The notes under the pieces are model-generated. The model was given only the letters and a program-made list of their open reading frames with translations. It had not been told where the DNA came from and did no database searches. This document shows, one piece after another, positions 9,539 through 18,504 of a stretch of DNA of 64,000 nt (position 1 is the first letter of the stretch; each line of letters starts with the position of its first letter). The stretch spans positions 682,001 to 746,000 of the forward strand of contig NZ_JBNRLS010000002.1 in assembly GCF_050379415.1 (NCBI RefSeq). Direction: 5' to 3'. The stretch is from Marinobacter sp050379415. Its GTDB lineage: Bacteria > Pseudomonadota > Gammaproteobacteria > Pseudomonadales > Oleiphilaceae. The translations under genes and the position numbers were made by a program.

Positions 9539-9693
9539 AACAACCACGTTCGTAAGATCAATGAGGATGCGATTATACGCATCACCGGGTTTCAGGGACA
9601 GGATACCGGATAGGGATATACTGCAACCCGGCGACGTAAGGAACAACACAGGAGTCCTTCCTTGTAGCCCCACTCTCCCCTACCATAGCCTCC

Positions 9694-10350
9694 ATGACAG
9701 ATAGCGCCCTGACCGATTTCAAGGACGCCAAAGCGTCCGGCCCCATTCTAGATCACCAGATCCAGCACCTGCTCGTAGCTGTGGAGCACGAACTGCGCAA
9801 AGCACCCCGGGGCACCAGTGAGCTGGCCCTGATCCGCTCCCTGCAGGCGCCCCCCTGGGAACTGATCGGCGACGTCAGCTTCCGCGAGCCGGAAAGGCTC
9901 TATCCCGTGCATTTCCTCCTGTTCCATGTGCTCTACCGCCTCCGGGACCAGTTGTCGGAGACTGGCGAGAGCCTGGAAATCTCGCCCCTGGATATCCGGC
10001 TGAAACCGCAGTCCGTCATTTCCGGCACCGGCCTGCCTGATCAGGAGGACGAGCTGCGCCGTTTTTACCTTGATCTGGACCGGTACCGAATGCCCGAGGA
10101 AAGCATCCGCAAAATGATGGATGACTTCTGGTCAGGGCGCCCAACACGCTCTCCGGAAAAGTCTGAACTGCTCCAGGCAGCACAGGTACTCGGTTTCGAC
10201 GCTGTTCCGGGGGATTTTGCCACCGTCAAGCACCGCTTCCGGCGGTTCATTATGGAGGTGCATCCTGACCGCGGGGGTGACACAGCCTCAGTGCAGGAAC
10301 TGAACCACGCCTTTAACGTGCTCAAAACCCACTTCCGGCTTTCAGCCTGA
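9694..10350 (+). CDS. DnaJ-related (J-domain) protein
   Basis: 218 residues: an N-terminal conserved region found in gammaproteobacterial DnaJ-related proteins (about 20-140, including LYPVHFLLFHVLYRLRDQL) joined to a C-terminal J domain. The J domain keeps the HPD tripeptide (190-192, EVHPDRGGD) that stimulates DnaK-type ATPases, followed by the helix ELNHAFNVLKTHF. There is no Gly/Phe region or zinc finger, so it is a specialised co-chaperone rather than DnaJ itself. The client is unknown. The ribosome site is weak (CCTCC stretch only). Confidence 0.85.
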   Translation: MTDSALTDFKDAKASGPILDHQIQHLLVAVEHELRKAPRGTSELALIRSLQAPPWELIGDVSFREPERLYPVHFLLFHVLYRLRDQLSETGESLEISPLDIRLKPQSVISGTGLPDQEDELRRFYLDLDRYRMPEESIRKMMDDFWSGRPTRSPEKSELLQAAQVLGFDAVPGDFATVKHRFRRFIMEVHPDRGGDTASVQELNHAFNVLKTHFRLSA

Positions 10351-10375
10351 TTTACCTCCAGACCAAGGGAGACCC

Positions 10376-11398
10376 ATGATGGCAAGAATGATTGTCTTCG
10401 CTTTTCTCACATTGGCGCTCGGCCCATCGGTGCAAGCCGATCTGGTCATCCTCCAGTATCACCATGTCAGCGATGCAACGCCGCCTTCCACCAGTACCTC
10501 CGAATCCCTGTTCGAGGCCCAGATGGAAATGCTTGAAGATCTTGAACTGGAGGTAGTGCCCCTGCTCGACGGCACGCAGAACGCGCTGGAGGAAGACGCC
10601 ATCCGGAACTCCGTCGCCCTGACCTTCGATGATGCCTACGAATCGGTTTATTCCACCGCCGCACCGTTGCTGGAAGCCCGGGACTATCCCTATACGGTTT
10701 TCGTCAATACCGATGCGGTCGGCCGTCCCGGCTACATGACCTGGAACCAGCTGGAGGAACTGGCAAGCCGCGAAGGTGTGACCCTGGCCAACCACAGCAC
10801 CGATCACGGTCATCTTGCCCGGAAACCGGATGAGCCCGAAGATCAGTGGCAACAGCGGATTGAACACAGCCTGGATGGCGCACAGAAAGAACTGCAGCAG
10901 CGACTCGGTATCGACACCCCGATGTTTGCTTATCCATACGGGGAATTCGATTCCGCCCTGGAGGATCATCTCTCGGACCGGGGCTGGTATGGCTACAGCC
11001 AGCATTCCGGCCCCATTGGCGTCTATTCGTCCCCGACCCGGCTGCCCCGGTTTCCCATGGCCAATGCTTACGGCCAGCTGGGCAGCCTGAAGAACAAGTT
11101 ACTCAGCCGTGCCTTTCCTGTCGATGCAGGAATCCTGCCTGACGGGGTGATCCCCAGCAATCCACCGATACTGGAGTTTCCGCTGCCGGAGAGATTGTCT
11201 TCCGACCGGCTCACCTGTTTTGCCTCAGGCATGGGCAGAATCGAGATCGAAACTCTTGAGGATGGAATGATCAGAGTCCAGGCGCCGGAAGCCTTCAACA
11301 GCCGCCGCTTCCGCTACAACTGCACCCATCCGGCCGGCGATGGCCGGTTCTACTGGCTGTCCCAGCCCTGGCTGGACCTGAGCCAGCCGGAGGACTGA
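10376..11398 (+). CDS. secreted polysaccharide deacetylase (NodB-fold)
   Basis: Family 4 carbohydrate esterase-type protein. A signal peptide (about 1-21, cut after VQA) precedes a NodB domain with the first catalytic motif TFDDAY (Asp85, Asp86) and the metal motif NHSTDHGHL (His140, His144), then YPYGEFD. After about residue 220 comes a C-terminal region without a recognised domain. Likely an N-deacetylase acting on a cell-surface or environmental polysaccharide in the periplasm or outside; the substrate cannot be read from sequence. The start follows GGGAGACCC. The stop is 12 bp from the stop of the convergent lipoprotein gene. Confidence 0.85.
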   Translation: MMARMIVFAFLTLALGPSVQADLVILQYHHVSDATPPSTSTSESLFEAQMEMLEDLELEVVPLLDGTQNALEEDAIRNSVALTFDDAYESVYSTAAPLLEARDYPYTVFVNTDAVGRPGYMTWNQLEELASREGVTLANHSTDHGHLARKPDEPEDQWQQRIEHSLDGAQKELQQRLGIDTPMFAYPYGEFDSALEDHLSDRGWYGYSQHSGPIGVYSSPTRLPRFPMANAYGQLGSLKNKLLSRAFPVDAGILPDGVIPSNPPILEFPLPERLSSDRLTCFASGMGRIEIETLEDGMIRVQAPEAFNSRRFRYNCTHPAGDGRFYWLSQPWLDLSQPED

Positions 11399-11410
11399 AA
11401 GGCACTCTGG

Positions 11411-12463
11411 CTAATCCTCGGCAACCAGCTCAAGTCCAAGCTCACCAGTACTGACGTGGGGAATGGGTTTCGGACCCTGCCCGGTTTCGACCACGGTCTG
11501 GTTCCTGAGGTCATCGGACCGGGTGAAGATCACCATCCAGCGTTCACCCCGGGCCGGGAAAGCCGGTATCCAGGCTTGCAGGTAGGCGCGGGAATGCCAG
11601 CTCTCGGGTTCGAATCCCATCGCCATGTCAGTCACCACCCGCACAGGCCGCAGCTCCTCATCCAGGAAGGCCAGTGACGGCACAAACAGTCCATCGCGGA
11701 CAAAAGAGCGCAGCCTGAAGACAAAATCGGGGTGCTGGCGCGCATCAGGCAAGGCAACAAGCGCAAAGGGGCTGGTGCCGGTGGCAAAATCATGCCTGTC
11801 CGACGCATCACCGATGTTCACTTCAAACTCGCGGCCACTGATCCAGGACTGGCGCTCAACTGTGCTGAGGTTCTGGCAACAGCTCACGGCAAACTGGCTG
11901 AAAAAACTGGCTTCCTCGTCCACGCCCAGAATGGCCATGGCATCCGGATCGTAACCCTCCACGGGTGCCTCCGGTACCGGAGCGGCACCGGGCTGGTGGA
12001 TGGAGGCAGAGGTGATTTCAACGGGCGGCTGCACCCGCCCTTTCTGGACATCGGTGCGGGTATCCGGCGTGTAGTAGCTCACCCGGATATTGCCTTCGGC
12101 ATCCCGCCAGGTGAAATAGGGCCTCGGCTCCCCGGGCCGGACATAGCCATCGCGGGCCAGTTGCTCGGCGTCGGGGTAGTTGTCCAGCGTATACTCCTCC
12201 TCCGGCTGGAGAGCCGGAGGCTTGGCCGGCTCCTGACCGGACGAATCGGCGTCCTGTGTCACTGCATCCGGCCCCGCTTCGTTATCGTGGCCCTCGGCAG
12301 AGGTTTTTTCGGGAATCGGCGAATAGCGTACCCGTCCCTGCTCATCCACCCAGGTGAAATAACCCTCCCGCTCGCTGGCCGGTGAACCGCCGATCTGGCA
12401 TCCAGCCAGTGCGGCGGCAAGAGCGACAACCATCGGGATCTGGCGGCAGGCTTTACGGGTCAC
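11411..12463 (-). CDS. lipoprotein with two DUF4124-like motifs and a MalM-like domain
   Basis: Last gene of the four-gene operon 16025 to 11411. I chose the GTG at 12463, with AAAGGT 6 bp upstream, giving 350 residues and a lipobox LAGC with Cys22; frames further upstream lack a signal. The mature part has two similar Tyr-rich motifs, YFTWVDEQGRVRYSPIP and YFTWRDAEGNIRVSYYTPD, of the DUF4124 kind. A Pro/Glu-rich linker follows, then a domain opening with CCQNL and containing FATGTSPFALVALPD, which resembles periplasmic MalM-like proteins. Probably an outer-membrane-anchored periplasmic partner of the barrels encoded upstream. Function unknown. Confidence 0.7.
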   Translation of the reverse strand: MTRKACRQIPMVVALAAALAGCQIGGSPASEREGYFTWVDEQGRVRYSPIPEKTSAEGHDNEAGPDAVTQDADSSGQEPAKPPALQPEEEYTLDNYPDAEQLARDGYVRPGEPRPYFTWRDAEGNIRVSYYTPDTRTDVQKGRVQPPVEITSASIHQPGAAPVPEAPVEGYDPDAMAILGVDEEASFFSQFAVSCCQNLSTVERQSWISGREFEVNIGDASDRHDFATGTSPFALVALPDARQHPDFVFRLRSFVRDGLFVPSLAFLDEELRPVRVVTDMAMGFEPESWHSRAYLQAWIPAFPARGERWMVIFTRSDDLRNQTVVETGQGPKPIPHVSTGELGLELVAED

Positions 12464-12493
12464 AGAGATTACCTTTCGATGTCCGCACAATGG

Positions 12494-14119
12494 TCAGAAT
12501 TTCGTCCGGAAACTGAGGCCGGCCATGACAACCCGCAGCGAGGTCTTGATGTCCAGGCCGGCATAGGGGTTGTAGATGATATTGGTGATGTTATCGCAGT
12601 TGACGTTACAGCTGGTATCCGCCGGAATTGTCTCAATGGAGTGAAGGTAACTGAGATTCATGTCGATCTCGGTGTCCTTGTCCCACTTGTAGCCCATACC
12701 GACGCTGTACAGGTTGGCACCACCGAACGGCGCCATGACCTGACGCTGGTCGTCGGGAATGACCGAATCCCGGATCTCCACGCCGGCTCGCAGGTCCAGC
12801 CGTGAAGAGACATGCAGCTCGGCGCCGAAGGCCCAGTTCCACTGGCTCTTGAAACCCAGCGGCAGGCGCAAGGTGTTGGGTGTGGCGTTGTCCGGAGAAA
12901 GAATCCGGGCGGCATTCAGGAACTCCAGGTTACGGTCAAAGCGGAACACGAAGGCATCCCACTGGGCGTAGTCGGTCCAGCCGATGTCGGCATTGAGGGT
13001 CAGTTTCGGGTGGACATCCACGCTGATGCCGGTCTGGAAGTGCTGGGGATAAACCAGGTCCATACTGACGTTGCCTGCCTCCCGTGGCGCACCGGACGGC
13101 AGGCTGAGAATCGCCGAGGTGATTGCCCCCAGGACCGAGCCGTTGACGCTCTGCCAGAACCCTGACCAATCGTCTGTGTACTCGATCTCGAAGGTGCCCT
13201 TCATGTTCATGTCGGCCTCGGAGGTATAACTCGCCCCCCAACTGAACCAGTCCGTGGGCTCCCACATCACCCCGAGCGCGTAGGTGGGCGACAGGGTTTC
13301 CTGAACGTTGATATTCAAAGCACCGATATCATCCCAGGGCCCGACATTGCCTCCGCAAAGTGCCAGCCAGGGCTGGAGCGGCTCGTCCCCACTCTCGCAG
13401 TTGAAGGCGTCCTGCAGTATTTCGGCAACCCCCAACAGCATGTTCGGCGCCCGCATGTACTGGTCGGCAGCAATCCCCATGTGGGACAGGTGGATGCCTG
13501 CCCCCACCGACCATTCGTCATTGATCTCATAGCCAACCGTCGGCGACAGGTAGGTTGTCCGCTGTAATGCGGTGGCCTGGGGCTGATAGCGTCCGGGATC
13601 GTCCTTGTCGCGATAGAAACCGGCGGCCAGGGGCAGGTAGAAGGCGTTGGCAAAAGTCAGCTTTGATCCCGGCGGGTTGACACTGATCCCGGCCGAGGGT
13701 GCGATAGCCGGCCCCGGCGGTGCCCGGAGAATCCCGTAACCCGGCAGGTAAAGGGCGACATTATTGGTGTGACTATGGGTATTGGCGACAGGATCACGCT
13801 GCTTGCCGGTCAGCGGGTCCGTTTCCAGGCCGTCGATCCCGAAGATTTCATAGCCCTCCGGGGCCGTGAAATCGGCATCGATATCCAGGTAGACGCTCAT
13901 CAGGTTCACTTCGAGCTGACGGCCATCCAGCCTGGTAAGACCCGCCGGATTGTAATGGATGGCCATCACGCCCGGCGGATCGGCCGTGACCGCATTGCCC
14001 AGTGCCAGCGCCTTGGGATGAATAGTCAGATTCTGAGCCAGCTGGGCCTGGGCGCCAAACGAGATGGTCGTGGCGATCACCGCCCCGAGGATCTGCCGTT
14101 TATGGCTGTTATGTCCCAT
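12494..14119 (-). CDS. FadL/OmpP1-type outer-membrane transport protein
   Basis: 541-residue outer-membrane beta-barrel of the long-chain fatty acid/hydrocarbon transporter family. The ATG at 14119 is preferred over an in-frame ATG at 14161 because GGAAGG sits upstream and the signal peptide (ending GAQAQ) then starts properly. Seen: FadL-like N-terminal segment ALALGNAVTADPPGVMAIHYNPAGL, many amphipathic strands, and a terminal aromatic strand ending SFRTKF. Two Cys pairs (a CESG/LCGG pair and CNVNC) suggest loop disulfides. 38 bp after the pore gene and 30 bp before the lipoprotein gene. Cargo unknown; lipid or hydrophobic compound is a family-based guess. Confidence 0.82.
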   Translation of the reverse strand: MGHNSHKRQILGAVIATTISFGAQAQLAQNLTIHPKALALGNAVTADPPGVMAIHYNPAGLTRLDGRQLEVNLMSVYLDIDADFTAPEGYEIFGIDGLETDPLTGKQRDPVANTHSHTNNVALYLPGYGILRAPPGPAIAPSAGISVNPPGSKLTFANAFYLPLAAGFYRDKDDPGRYQPQATALQRTTYLSPTVGYEINDEWSVGAGIHLSHMGIAADQYMRAPNMLLGVAEILQDAFNCESGDEPLQPWLALCGGNVGPWDDIGALNINVQETLSPTYALGVMWEPTDWFSWGASYTSEADMNMKGTFEIEYTDDWSGFWQSVNGSVLGAITSAILSLPSGAPREAGNVSMDLVYPQHFQTGISVDVHPKLTLNADIGWTDYAQWDAFVFRFDRNLEFLNAARILSPDNATPNTLRLPLGFKSQWNWAFGAELHVSSRLDLRAGVEIRDSVIPDDQRQVMAPFGGANLYSVGMGYKWDKDTEIDMNLSYLHSIETIPADTSCNVNCDNITNIIYNPYAGLDIKTSLRVVMAGLSFRTKF

Positions 14120-14157
14120 GACTTCCTTCCCTTCCCGTGGTTCGTGGACCGCAACAC

Positions 14158-15168
14158 TCACTCTTTGAGGCCAGAGAAGTTGATGGGCAGGGATACCCCG
14201 AGCGAGAAGTCGGGCGCGTCTTCGGTCAGGCCGATGCCCAGACTGGTGTTTACGATGGTGGTATCACTGACCCGGGTACCAAGCGACATGCTCAGGAAAC
14301 CGGTCATCTGGTCCTGGGCCACGGCCTGCTCGCCGTTGGAGAAGGTCAGTATGGTTTCGTCGCTGTAGCTCAACTGGGCCGAGATGCTCAGGGAGATGTC
14401 GTAGGAAAGCGAGTAGGCAAAGCCGGCAGAACCGGACAGACCGAATCCGGGCTCGACCTCAACCAGCAAACGTGCCCCCCGGACCTGGTTCAGATCCTCG
14501 GCCGGCAGGTTGTAAGTGGCACTGACGGAACCGAAAACCACAACCGGATCCAGTACCTTTGAAAGACTCACACCCCCGCCTGCCGAGTAGTACCCGCTGC
14601 CCGTGGACAACTGTTCCTTGATGTCGATTTCATAGGGGCTGACGCCGGTCTTGGTGGTCAGCGTACCGAAAAAGGTGGTGGACATCTTGCCGGGCACATA
14701 GGCAAACGGCTGCCAGCGGCCGGTGAAGGACACGTCCCCGAAATCGTAGATGCTCAGCTCATCCTCGGTATCGTATTTGACCACCAGGGGGATACGGGTG
14801 CCGACGGTCAGGTTATCCAGCAAACCGTAATCGTAGGAAAAGGAATTGGTGAAGTTGTGGGTGGCCGACGGCACCACATCCAGGTTACGCACCGAACCAT
14901 TGGTGATGGCCAGGTCCAGGCGCTGGTCCGCTGTATAGGAATAGTCGAACGAGTAGTTCAGCGAGTGGGTGCCCTTTTTCTGCAGAGAGTAGTTCTTCTC
15001 GGCAGCCTGGAACACTTCTTCCAGCTGTTTGGAGGCATCTTCGTCACCCTCCTGCCTGGCCAGCGCTTCCCTCGCCTGGTCCACGCTTCCCTCCTGTGCC
15101 AGCACCGTGCCTGGAAACAGTGCTGTGGCGGAAACAAGGATAAAACCTCGCACAAACCAACGATTCAT
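14158..15168 (-). CDS. FapF-like outer-membrane pore with helical N-terminus
   Basis: 336 residues: signal peptide (cut after VLAQ, about 25), a charged helical segment (about 28-65, EALARQEGDEDASKQLEEVF) and then a beta-barrel with alternating strands ending INFSGLKE. The layout, short coiled-coil-like plug plus barrel with SLNYSFDYSYTADQRLDL and DYGLLDNLTVGTRIPLVVKYD, resembles FapF, the secretion pore of functional amyloid in Pseudomonas (recalled similarity, not searched). It follows the C39-like peptidase gene by 56 bp, and FapD, also C39-like, is the FapF partner. No FapB/C-type repeat protein is encoded nearby. Confidence 0.7.
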   Translation of the reverse strand: MNRWFVRGFILVSATALFPGTVLAQEGSVDQAREALARQEGDEDASKQLEEVFQAAEKNYSLQKKGTHSLNYSFDYSYTADQRLDLAITNGSVRNLDVVPSATHNFTNSFSYDYGLLDNLTVGTRIPLVVKYDTEDELSIYDFGDVSFTGRWQPFAYVPGKMSTTFFGTLTTKTGVSPYEIDIKEQLSTGSGYYSAGGGVSLSKVLDPVVVFGSVSATYNLPAEDLNQVRGARLLVEVEPGFGLSGSAGFAYSLSYDISLSISAQLSYSDETILTFSNGEQAVAQDQMTGFLSMSLGTRVSDTTIVNTSLGIGLTEDAPDFSLGVSLPINFSGLKE

Positions 15169-15224
15169 CCTGACTCCCTTGTTTTATTTGTAGTGATTCT
15201 GTGCCGGGTCTTGCGCCCGGAGAA

Positions 15225-16025
15225 TTAGTTACGGCGGTAATGCAGTTGTTTTCGGGTGTTTTCGACACTACCGTCCGGGTTGTTTTTCTGGCGTTCGAGC
15301 AAGTTGTTGATGCGTCGTTCCGTGGCCTCGTGGAACACCGGAATCCGTTCCAGAGCCAGCAGGGTCATTGTCTGGTCATCTATAAAGCGCAGGTCTTCTT
15401 CTTTCAGCTCGAGGTTATCCAGGGGTTTGTCGCTGCCGGGAAAGACAATAAACAGCACGTTGTCGTCCCACTTCTCCTCGAACTGGGCGAGGGTGAAGGA
15501 GATGTTGCCCACCGAGGGGTCCGCCAGGTAGACCCGGCCATCCCGGATGGTGCGCAGCACCACGAAGTGTTTGAAGCCGGCGTGATGGATTGGAACAATC
15601 GCCGGGTGATCAAGATCGATCAGATCCTCGATGGTCGCCCGGAAGCCGCCGGACGGATAACCCAGCGCCGTCACCAGCCGTTTCATGTCCAGCATGGAGA
15701 AAGCGCGGCGCTGAACGATCCGCTCGCTTTCGCCGTAATGCAGCAGGCCCTCCATCACCTGCCGTTCCGACAGGGTACGGCCGAGGTAGTAGTTGAGCAC
15801 GGTGGTCAGGGCCGCACTGCCGCAGCTGTAGTCATAGGCCTGACGGACAATGTTGCGGTACTTCTGTTCGACCAGTGGCTCTACACGGAAATCGGAGCGC
15901 AACTTCACCGGACTTGCATCCACGTCCTGCTCGATCACAATAGAGCCCTTATCGAACGGCTCGACCAAGGTTGCTTCCTGCACCATGGTGAATGTAAGAA
16001 TGGATCCGGCGAGCACCAGCAGCAT
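15225..16025 (-). CDS. membrane-anchored C39-like cysteine peptidase (FapD-like)
   Basis: 266 residues: N-terminal signal or anchor helix (1-15), then a C39-type papain-like domain. The catalytic Cys is seen in YDYSCGSAAL (Cys68), His in FKHFVV (His153) and Asp in LADPS (Asp169). There is no ABC transporter part, so it is the stand-alone type, like FapD or peptidases paired with outer-membrane pores. A charged tail (about 200-266) follows. First gene of the minus-strand operon. Substrate unknown; candidates would be double-glycine leader peptides or a pore component. Confidence 0.82.
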   Translation of the reverse strand: MLLVLAGSILTFTMVQEATLVEPFDKGSIVIEQDVDASPVKLRSDFRVEPLVEQKYRNIVRQAYDYSCGSAALTTVLNYYLGRTLSERQVMEGLLHYGESERIVQRRAFSMLDMKRLVTALGYPSGGFRATIEDLIDLDHPAIVPIHHAGFKHFVVLRTIRDGRVYLADPSVGNISFTLAQFEEKWDDNVLFIVFPGSDKPLDNLELKEEDLRFIDDQTMTLLALERIPVFHEATERRINNLLERQKNNPDGSVENTRKQLHYRRN

Positions 16026-16266
16026 GTCAGATGAAGTCCCTGTTTTTATGACCCGCAGCGTTCATCGGGTTACATGTTGTTACGGTAAGATACCGAAATA
16101 CCGGACCCCTTAAAGATAACTGTGCCTCAAATCTGTCTCTGCAGAAGCTTCCTTGAAGTAACGTTTTGAGAACTGGTTCATGGCAGAAACAGCAACGCCC
16201 CCGGAGGCCATTGAGCCTTCCAGGGGGTGCTCAGCAAGGTTCAGGGGGAAAGCAGCCTCCAGATTG

Positions 16267-17730
16267 TCAGAGGGTAAAGACCACCCCGAGGAGGGCGTAA
16301 CACAACAGCGTCACCACCACGATGCCCATCAGGTTGAGGGCAAAGCCGGCGCTGATCATGTCTCCGATTTTCATGTCGCCACTGGAAAACACGATGGCAT
16401 TGGGCGGCGTTGCCACCGGCATCATGAACGCGCAGCTGGCGGCAATGGCGGCAGGAACGGTAAGCAACAGCGGCGATACCCCCTGGGACATGGCCAGCGC
16501 CCCCAGCAACGGCAGGAACGCGGCAGCGGTGGCGGTATTGCTGGTCACCTCGGTCAGAAAGATGATCACCCCCGCCACAATGGCAATGAGCAACAGCGTC
16601 GGCAGTGTTCCGGCCGCGCCCAGGGCGCCGGCAATCCACTCCGCGAGTCCGGAACTGCTGATAACACCCGCCATCGCCAGGCCACCACCGAACAACAGCA
16701 GGACACCCCAGGGAATGCCCTTGGCGGTATCCCAGTCCATCAGGAACTGGCGCTCACGGGTGTCTACCGGAATCAGGAACATGGCGATGGCCGCTGCGAT
16801 CGCGATACCAGTGTCGCTGAGCCAGGGCATCAGCCCATCAGACAGCAGCGGTCGGAAGATCCAGGCGGCGGCGGTGATCAGGAACACCACCCCGACCAGC
16901 TTTTCCCCTTTGCCCAGCGGCCCCAGTGAGGCCAGCTCGTCACGGATGAGATCACCGCTATCGCCTTGGTGAGCCAGCCCGAAATCACACCGGGTCAGCC
17001 ACCACCAGGCCAGCGCCAGCATGACCACCGTCACCGGAACACCCAGCAGCATCCATTGGGCAAAGCCCACCGAGATGCCCTGGTTTTCGCTCAGGTAAGC
17101 TGCCAGCAACGCATTGGGCGGTGTTCCGATCAGGGTTCCGATGCCACCGATACTGGCGGAGTAGGCAATCGCCAGTAACAGCGCCGTGGCATAGCGACGA
17201 ACACCTTCAGGGTTGGAACCGTCGGCCATGGCAATCACGGACAGGCCAATGGGCAGCATCATGATTGCGGTGGCGGTGTTACTCACCCACATGCTCAGAA
17301 ACGCGGTGGCGAGCATGAACCCGGCGATCTGGCGCTTCGGCTTGCTGCCCACCGTTTTCAGAGTCAGCAGGGCAATGCGACGGTGCAGGTTCCAGCGCTG
17401 CATGGCCAGGCCGAGGGTAAAGCCGCCGAGAAACAGGAAGATGATCGGATGGGCATAGGGGGATGTGGCCGCCGAAACGGACCCCAAGCCCAGCGCCGGC
17501 ACCAGCACGATGGGCAGCATCGCCGTGGCGGGTATCGGAATGGCCTCGGTACTCCACCAGGTCGCCATCAACAGCATCAGGCCAAGGGCAGCCCAGGCTT
17601 CCTCGCCCATGGTTTCAGGGGCTGGGAAAAACAACGTCATCAACAGAAACAGGGCGCCGAGCACCAGGCCGATCAACTGACTTTTCGGCAGTCCCCGGGA
17701 CTGGTTCGCGCCGTTTCGGGATTCAGACAT
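16267..17730 (-). CDS. DASS/SLC13-family sodium:anion symporter
   Basis: 487 residues with about 11-12 hydrophobic segments. Two copies of the family's Ser-Asn-Thr substrate and sodium motif are seen: WVSNTATAIMMLPIG (SNT at 150-152) and EVTSNTATAAAFLPL (near 395), each with the following Pro. Family members import C4-dicarboxylates, citrate, sulfate or other anions with Na+; the exact substrate cannot be told. The N-terminal 15 residues are polar and Gly/Asn-rich. Flanked by the C39 operon and a YjdF-like gene on the same strand, with no obvious link to either. Confidence 0.9.
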   Translation of the reverse strand: MSESRNGANQSRGLPKSQLIGLVLGALFLLMTLFFPAPETMGEEAWAALGLMLLMATWWSTEAIPIPATAMLPIVLVPALGLGSVSAATSPYAHPIIFLFLGGFTLGLAMQRWNLHRRIALLTLKTVGSKPKRQIAGFMLATAFLSMWVSNTATAIMMLPIGLSVIAMADGSNPEGVRRYATALLLAIAYSASIGGIGTLIGTPPNALLAAYLSENQGISVGFAQWMLLGVPVTVVMLALAWWWLTRCDFGLAHQGDSGDLIRDELASLGPLGKGEKLVGVVFLITAAAWIFRPLLSDGLMPWLSDTGIAIAAAIAMFLIPVDTRERQFLMDWDTAKGIPWGVLLLFGGGLAMAGVISSSGLAEWIAGALGAAGTLPTLLLIAIVAGVIIFLTEVTSNTATAAAFLPLLGALAMSQGVSPLLLTVPAAIAASCAFMMPVATPPNAIVFSSGDMKIGDMISAGFALNLMGIVVVTLLCYALLGVVFTL

Positions 17731-17777
17731 AACAACAGGTTTCCGTCAGGTTCAATACAGGTCAGTTTCAACTGGGT

Positions 17778-18392
17778 TCAGGAGGCCACACGGGCAAGCT
17801 GCCGGTCATGGACACGGCCAAGCAGCACCAGCGCCAGAATAGCGCCGGACAGGGCCCAGGCCATATCCGACTGGGTATCCCAGACATAACCCTGGGTACC
17901 CAGGAAGGCCTCGGCCGCCTCATCACTCAGCAGCGCCACCCACCATTCGATCAACTCGTAGAATGCGCTGACGGCAAGACAGAAGCAGACGATGAAGAAC
18001 GAGGACCAGCCGGACCGGGCGAAGACTTCCAGCCTGATGACCACCTCGCGGGCAATCATCGCCGGGATGAATCCCTGGGCAAGGTGTCCGAGTTTGTCGT
18101 AATTGTTACGCTCCCAGCCAAACCAGTCGCCCAGGTGACTGAACAGGGGCACTTCGGCATAGGTGTAGTGGCCGCCCACCATCAGGATGACGGCGTGCAC
18201 CAGGATCAGCCAATAGGCCAGTGACGTCAGGGGAAACCGGAAATAACACCAGGCTACAAGAACAAAGCCGATGGCAGCTGGCAGCACCTCCAGGACCCAG
18301 GTCGCCCGGTCCTTGGGGCCAATACCCGACCAGACAAATACTGCCAGAAAAATTCCCACCCAGGCCAGGACAGCCACCGGTTTCTGAGCCAT
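17778..18392 (-). CDS. YjdF-like (DUF2238) inner-membrane protein
   Basis: 204 residues, five or six transmembrane helices, with the conserved stretch YDKLGHLAQGFIPAMIAREV and the later SAFYELIEWWVALL and GYVWDTQSDMAWALSGA, all typical of the DUF2238 family. The ATG at 18392 (MAQKPVAVLAW) is chosen over an upstream one at 18449 because GAGGGAG lies 9 bp before it and the first helix then starts at the N-terminus. No molecular function is known for the family. Confidence 0.85.
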   Translation of the reverse strand: MAQKPVAVLAWVGIFLAVFVWSGIGPKDRATWVLEVLPAAIGFVLVAWCYFRFPLTSLAYWLILVHAVILMVGGHYTYAEVPLFSHLGDWFGWERNNYDKLGHLAQGFIPAMIAREVVIRLEVFARSGWSSFFIVCFCLAVSAFYELIEWWVALLSDEAAEAFLGTQGYVWDTQSDMAWALSGAILALVLLGRVHDRQLARVAS

Positions 18393-18504
18393 ATACGGCA
18401 CTCCCTCGTCGGTATTTTCGGGTTTATGGTCGCATTGAACTTTAGCCACCGGTCATCAGGATTCAACAGCGGACAAACCCCGACAGACAATCACTTTTAT
18501 TGAT

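Noticed and set aside
16198..16227. GC-rich inverted repeat after the SLC13 transporter gene
   Set aside because: Imperfect stem and no T tract on the minus strand.
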